DNA from: Primulina eburnea
Taxonomy: Eukaryota > Streptophyta > Magnoliopsida > Lamiales > Gesneriaceae
Length of the DNA: 64,000 bases
Direction of reading: 5' to 3'
NCBI RefSeq assembly: GCF_022965805.1
Contig: NC_133105.1
Coordinates: 3,968,001-4,032,000, forward strand
Shown here: in pieces, positions 57,691 through 64,000 of the stretch
Numbering within the stretch: position 1 is the stretch's first letter
How the letters are laid out: the number at the start of each line of letters is the position of its first letter
The notes under the pieces: generated by a model
The model's input: the letters and a program-made list of their open reading frames with translations, nothing else
Databases searched by the model: none
What the model was told of the DNA's origin: nothing
Position numbers and translations under genes: made by a program

Positions 57691-59039
57691 TATGAGTGGG
57701 AAAAAATACCGAATTTTCGGTATACCGAGATTATCGTACCGAAAAATGCCGAATTTTCGATATATCGAAGATTTCGGTACAGTACGGTAAGGTAAGAATA
57801 CCGAATTTTTCGGTACGATAACAGTATGCAATTTGAAAATTTCGATATATACCGGAATACCGAATTTTTTTTTGAAATATATAATATTTTAAAAAAATAA
57901 ATTCATAAAAATTTTAAAATTTAATGTTTTTTTCGATATAAAACTGTATATATCGATACCGTACCGAAATCTCGGTATACCGTATAATTTCGGTATAATC
58001 GGTATGCTAGTTATATTTACCGAAAATTTCGGTATACCGATTTTCGGTATTTTAATACTCAGTATAAGTATCTCATTTACCAAATCAAGTATTTTAAACC
58101 TGAATTAGGTATTTCGCAAGTAAAACTTAGTACTTGAAAAAGCTCAATACTTAGTTGCGAATTTGTTTTTTTTAACAATTTAAAAAATTATTACATGAAA
58201 TGAACATGTCATCCAAATGTATCTTTGATGTAAATGCGAGCACTTGGTGAACTTACGCTACATATTCGAATATCCAGTATTTTAATACTCATTCTGAGTA
58301 TCTCATTTACCAAATCAAGTATTTTAAAATTGAAATTAGGTATTTCGCAAGTAAAACTAAGTACTTGAAAAAGTTGAATGTTTAGTTGTGAATTATTTTT
58401 TTAACAATAAAAAAAATAATTAAATGAAATGAACATATCATCCAAATGTATCTTGGATGGAAATGCGAGTAATTGATGAACTTACGTTGCATATTCGAAT
58501 ATCCAGTATTTTAATACTCATTCTGAGTATCTCATTTACCAAATCAAATATTTTAAAACTGAAATTAGGTATTCAGAATTAAAACTAAGTATTTGAAAAG
58601 TTCAATGCTTAGTTACAAATTTTATTTTTTTAACAATAAAAAAATAATTAAATGAAATGAACATGTCATCCAAATGCATCTTGGATGGAAATGCGAGCAC
58701 TTTGTGAACTTACGTTGCATATTCGAATATCCAGTATTTTAATACTCATTCTGAATATCTCATTTACCAAATCAGGTATTTTAAAATTGAAATTAGGTAT
58801 TTCACAATTAAAACTAAATACTTGAAAAAGTTTATAATTTATTTCAAGAACGGAAATATAATCAATAATAAATGTTTTAAAAAACCAAGGAACAAAATGT
58901 ATTAATTTATGACAAAAACTTGTGTGAGACGGTCTCACGGGTCGTATTTTGTGAGACGGATCTCTATTTGGGTTATCCATGAAAAAGTATTACTTTTTAA
59001 GCTAAGAGTACTATTTTTTATTGTGAATATGGGTATGAT

Positions 59040-61778
59040 TGACTATATAATCAAATTCTTGTTTAGAGAATCTTTTGAAATACCATTCTCTGAAAGATTC
59101 CCATTTAGATTGGTAAAATCCAGCATTAATTCTTGCTCTAGGAAGAGATCTTGTAGTAAAATCAATTTTTGGTTTACTATCCATTAAATAGTAAAATTCA
59201 TTTCTGAAATTGTATAAGTTTCTTTTACTTTTTGAAAGTTTCCTTTATGAACAATATTATTTTTGATTTATGATTAAATCTTCTATTGTAGAATCTACTT
59301 CTTCTCGTATTTGAGAAGTAGAGGTTCTAGAAGTTTGAGGAATATCCATCATATAATCTAAAGATGAAATAAAAGAATGACTAGATCTTGATCTAGCATA
59401 GACAGAAGAGGATAATAATCTTCTTTGTTCATTATTGAACTGTATTTGAACAGATCATTCATTGTTTTGTATAACTTGTTATAAATCCTTGTTTATAATA
59501 GGATTTCTAGGAACAGCTTGTTCAATTATCCAATTTTCTGAAAATTCTATTTTTTTCCCATTTTATAGATCTACGAGTTGTAATATTAGATATATTAAAA
59601 TTAGTTTCTATAAGAATAGTTTCATTTAATTTTTTATCTATATTTTACACATAGAATTCAGTGTAAACAATAGTTTATAATAGATTCGAATATACGATAA
59701 CAGATACATATAACTTCTGTTCCAGTAGTATAATTATAACAATGTGTTTTAACATTTAATGTTAAAGAATCTAATATATTTATATTAGACATAAATAATG
59801 ATAAATTAGGATAAACATCAAAATATACTGGACCATGTGCCAGACTAGATTGAATTATTCCTATAAAGGATTGTTTCCAATTTAAATTTCTACCATCTCT
59901 TGAAGCTGCTATGAAGCTTTCTGGTAGTCTTTTTAAAGCTAAAGGTCTAAAAGCAATTTGAATTAAACATATATGAATAAATCTATAATTTTTCCTTTAA
60001 GGTTCAATATATTTATTATTTAATAATCTAATAATCATTTCTTCATTATGAAGAGGTACCGATAATTCTGTAGTTTTAACTGCCTGTTTGAAATCAATTA
60101 TTTCAAAAGTTCCTAATTTATAAATCATTTTAGATTCTATTTTAGGAATAATCTATTTATTTAATAAATCTAAATTTCAGGTACATCATATTCTTTATTT
60201 AAATGTTTTGAACAATTTCTTTCATATCAAATATATTCATTTAAATAAGAGTGTTAAATCATCAACCAAAACTATTTCCATGGCCCTGATACCATCTGAG
60301 GCTTGAAATACAAATTGATTATGATACGTGGCATTGTTATACCAAATTTTTCCTTAGTGGCTTTCGCACACATGGAAGTTATTGGTTTCTAGCCTATATA
60401 CCATATTCAAAACACTGAACTAATAAAATGAGGTATTTAATTTCCAGAATAAGAATGAATATAAGGTTTGCCTAGGGGTAGGAAAAAATACCGAAATACC
60501 GAAAAATCGTACCGAAAAAAATATCGAACTTACCGAAAAAATCGGGATACCGAAAATTTCGGTACGGTATGATACCGAAAACATTTTTCGGTATCGGTAT
60601 CGGTACGGAATATTTTTTTTTTCGGTATTTCGGCATAAAATAATTTATTATTATTATTTTTTTTAAATTTAAGTTCGGTATACCGAAAAAAGTGTCGGTA
60701 TATTTTTGGTATATCGACATTTTTTCGGTACATCGACAAAATTTTCGGTGTCGGTACGGTAACGGTATGAACTTTTTTCATACCGAGAATTCGGTATACC
60801 GAATGTGCGGTGTACCGAATTTTCGGTATCGGTATGGAAAAATTACATACCGATATTTTCGATACGGTATACCGTACCGTAGTTCGATACGGTATACCGT
60901 ACCGTACCCACCCCTAGGTTTGTCTATGAAAATTTACAAAATATAAAAAGAATTACAAAAGATATACCAGAGAAATTAAACATCAGAGGATTTATCGACG
61001 GCTATGTCAGAAACATAAATTCATAAAAATCACCCATAAACGCCTTAAACGCCATCTCTCGGCTAAGCAGGCTAAAGGACTACAACATGAATTTATGCAT
61101 CCTAAACAATCTCGAACCTTGAGTTTAATATTTCCTCGTTCATCTTTAAACCTTATATTCAACCATTAACCCTTATATTACATTGAATTCCAAAATTTAA
61201 ATAAAATCTTTTATCATTTCAATTTAATTCCAAGTTACAAATAAATAAATATCATGATTTAATAATAATGGGATGATTTAACACAAATGTTTTGGCCTTT
61301 CATATAGGCTAATCTAAAGAAATATAAAAGTAAAATAAAATAAAAAAAACAATAAACTTAAAAAGTTTGTAACCAGAAAACTTGAAGCTTTTATTGCAGA
61401 AAGATTGTTTACAAGAGAAACTAGAGGGGAGCAAACTCGACCGTGTTCTTCTAAGAACACAGAATGAACCTATAAATAGATGGAAGTGCCGGACATAAAA
61501 CCCCGGATTCCAAATAGAAATATAAACAGTAAATTGTTTTATTAAAGCAAATAGTTACATGAATATAAAATTCAAAAAGTCTACGGTGATATGACACCCA
61601 CTTTTTGTCATGATATGCCACGATGTGATATTCCACCATCTTGTATCCATCAACTTTATTAAAGATGAATATCCTAATCATCTTTAATATTTTCTTTTAT
61701 AGATTTTTTCAAATTTTCAAAAATATCATTAATCTGAGAAAATTGAGACGTATAATCCTCTGGTATGAGATTATCAAA
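59040..61778 (-). mobile_element. Endogenous caulimovirid fragment, copy 2
   Basis: Base-for-base copy of 27397-30135 as far as I compared, with the same stops, so it shares the same integration event. PBS at 60283-60294; the movement-protein-like frame is 60138-59658 with the internal TAA at 59999-59997. Confidence 0.7.
60473..60916. mobile_element. hAT-like MITE, duplicate of 28830-29273
   Basis: Same ends, TAGGGGTAGG / CCCACCCCTA, and the same flanking 8-mers; duplicated with the viral block rather than inserted independently. Confidence 0.85.
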
Positions 61779-62454
61779 CAAGATAATTATCATTTAGAAA
61801 TAAATCAAGCAAGATAATTATCAAACAAGATAATTATCAAAAACAAATCATATAATATCTATAAATAAATCAAGCAAGATATTATCATTTAGAAATAAAT
61901 CAAACAAGATCTTATAATCTAGATAGGCAAAATCTTAAACTGATATTATCGATTTTAACAAAAATAAAAAAACATAAAATATTCCTTTTATAATTGATAT
62001 GAGATTCTTGGACATATGCCATATCATAATATTTATGTTTAGTATATTTATTAGGACATGAGATTAATGGACGCGTCTCCTTTACTTAGAACTAGTTATT
62101 ATGCACACGCGATGTTTGTGTGTATAATTTTTTATCATTATTGATGGACTAAAGTGAAATTTGACAAATTATGAAGGGACTAAATTGTTATTTGAATTGT
62201 TGAAATAAAAATAAAAGTGTATGTTGAAATTTAAAAAAAAAACAAAAAACAAAAAGTGTAATATTAGTATCATATAAGGGTAAATTTTGAAAAAAAATTT
62301 GATGTTCTCTCTAGGTAGTTATTATCATGTCTTCACACAGTATAGATAATATATTATAGATAGTATAGATTATGTTTGTTATCCGAAACGATAAGTACAT
62401 CAAATAATAATAATAATAATAATAAAAATAAAAAATGTATACGAGGATTGAATC

Positions 62455-62807
62455 CATGGTTTGCTGTCGCGGAGATCGGAACGGATGCTACCGTTCCAGT
62501 TACAATGAAATTTCGCGGAACGGTAACGGAACGGGTATTTAAAAAAAAAATATTAAAAATATATAAGAATTTGAGCGGTTTTTTAAAAAGCTGTCGCTAA
62601 ATTTAGCGACGGGTAAATAAAACCCGTCGTCGTTTTTTAATTTGTCGACAGTTTTAAGCCAAACCGTCGCTATACATCGGCGACAGATGTCTATACAAAA
62701 CACCGTCGCTAATAGCGACGGATCAAAACAAAACCGTCGCAAATTTCGTCAAGGCCCGTTCCCGTCCCGGAACGCCCGTTTTGGTGAACATTTATTTATT
62801 TATTTAT
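62455..62807. mobile_element. CCGTCGC insertion, duplicate of 30812-31164
   Basis: 353 bp flanked by TTGAATC; copied as part of the duplicon. Confidence 0.65.
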
Positions 62808-62911
62808 TTGAATCAAATCTTAAACGTTGATACGAATCAATTTGTTTTGTTAGGAATTTATGGACAATTTATCCTTATTTAATCGGTTAAATTTATCAAA
62901 ATTATTATTAT

Positions 62912-62944
<33 letters not shown>

Positions 62945-63270
62945 TTAAACGGGCCTCAATTTATAATCCCATTGTTCGTAAAATATATATGAACGGGAAG
63001 CCGTCTCTGAAGTTACAGTTCTTCTTCAAATTTCAACAGTGTACACTCTGTCTATGTGATTTGGTTGAGAATTGAGTTACGATGGATTGTCGGATGGAAA
63101 TGAAGGCACCTTTTATGATAATTTATATTCTTGCAGTTTTTTTTTTAATCAGATATATGTGAAATAGAGTAAGAAACTTTTAATATGATTTTTCGTGTGA
63201 CAACAAAATATGAAAATCCATTCACATTTTTTGCATGCCAGGGGTGTCAAAAATTAACTCAACCCGAGAC

Positions 63271-63923
63271 GAGCAGTGCAATGGCAGAACTGTGTCATGC
63301 ATAGGCAAACGTCTTGTCAATGCTGCCATCATTTAATGTAAGGGAAAAAAAAATTAATAAAAGGGCAGCTTTTAAATCGTATATGATACATTTTGAGATA
63401 AAGTGCAACACAACTCAAATATATAATACATCGTATTTTATCGAATACTTACTATAATAATAAAAATCAATAGAATGTGTTTTAATCTGTAAATGTTTGT
63501 ATCGTCATTAAAATATCTAATCAAATATTATATTTATACAATATATATACACTCAATTTTGGATTTAATCAAGTATAATTTAACTCAATGATGCTGGAGC
63601 ACAATTCTAAAATTTATTGTCTCACAATATAAAATAATATAATATAATTATAAAAAAGTTAAAAAAAATTTGATTATATATATTGTGAAATGGAAAATAA
63701 CACGTGGAACAAGATTGGATGACTCAATTAAAGCCTTTGATCCTGGGATGTGGAACCCCTTGCCTGCCTCGTTTTTACGTAACCTTACATAAATTTAGAT
63801 CACAATAATGAACAATATAAAGAAAAGCTGCCCTTTTATTTATTTTTTTTCCTTACATTAAATGATGGCAGCATTGACAAGACGTTTGCCTATGCATGAA
63901 ACAGTTCGGCCACTGAACTTCTC
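63271..63923. repeat. Foldback element, duplicate of copy B
   Basis: Short-loop form, arms as at 31628-31700 and 32208-32280. Confidence 0.55.
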
Positions 63924-64000
63924 GTGGTCATACACTACGGCTTATATATATTGCTATAGTAGTTTTTTTTAAAATTCGTTGATGAATATCCAAATGGAAA

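Larger units (their letters stand above)
57323..64000. repeat. Duplicon copy 2 (partner 25680-32357), cut by the window end
   Basis: Contents by position: truncated MITE 57691-58047; 228-bp tandem array 58048-58839; truncated GTGAGAC MITE 58905-59039; caulimovirid 59040-61778; hAT MITE 60473-60916; CCGTCGC insertion 62455-62807; orphan F-box flank 62944-63025; foldback 63271-63923. It reaches the last base without divergence, so the true length is larger. Confidence 0.9.

Overview
The window is plant nuclear DNA, from an angiosperm and most likely a eudicot. It carries intron-containing F-box/FBA genes, Ty1/copia and gypsy-like LTR elements primed by tRNA-Met, hAT and Mutator-like MITEs, a Helitron-type terminus and an endogenous caulimovirid. 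It is very AT-rich outside genes. I cannot name the species; an asterid is only a guess.

Host genes are few. There are three intact copies of a two-exon F-box gene: A 9265-11262 (-), B 38574-40548 (-) and C 53557-55526 (+). There are also three intact copies of an intronless gene of about 190 codons with the fold signature of a WRN-like 3'-5' exonuclease but without most catalytic acids: A 15136-15708 (-), B 33000-33575 (-) and C 44520-45092 (+). The two families travel together. Short remnants of a CC-NBS-LRR C-terminus lie downstream of F-box A and C, and between exo-like B and F-box B.

Layout. 1-1540: minus-strand gypsy-like LTR whose body runs off the left edge. 1541-about 5430: decayed copia element. 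5435-16415: unit A. 16416-25680: mosaic of repeats, with a Helitron-like 3' end and a solo-LTR-like block. 25680-32357: a duplicon carrying an endogenous pararetrovirus. 33000-40850: unit B with a 3.4 kb insertion. 40850-43115: inverted partial copy of the viral region. 43378-58047: unit C, inverted relative to A, with a young intact copia element at 45390-50223. 57323-64000: a second copy of the duplicon, apparently differing at one base, cut by the window end.

The window is therefore a recently and repeatedly rearranged multigene cluster: a 9.7 kb inverted duplication (A/C), a >=6.7 kb direct duplication 31,643 bp apart, a 1 kb inverted pair (24661-25680 / 35500-36515), and several orphan F-box 5' flanks marking lost copies. 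Paralogous empty sites allow exact definition of many insertions. No product has a proven function. The F-box proteins would act as SCF ubiquitin-ligase adaptors; the exonuclease-like proteins look like binding-only or pseudo-enzymes. Very high identity between distant blocks could also reflect an assembly error.
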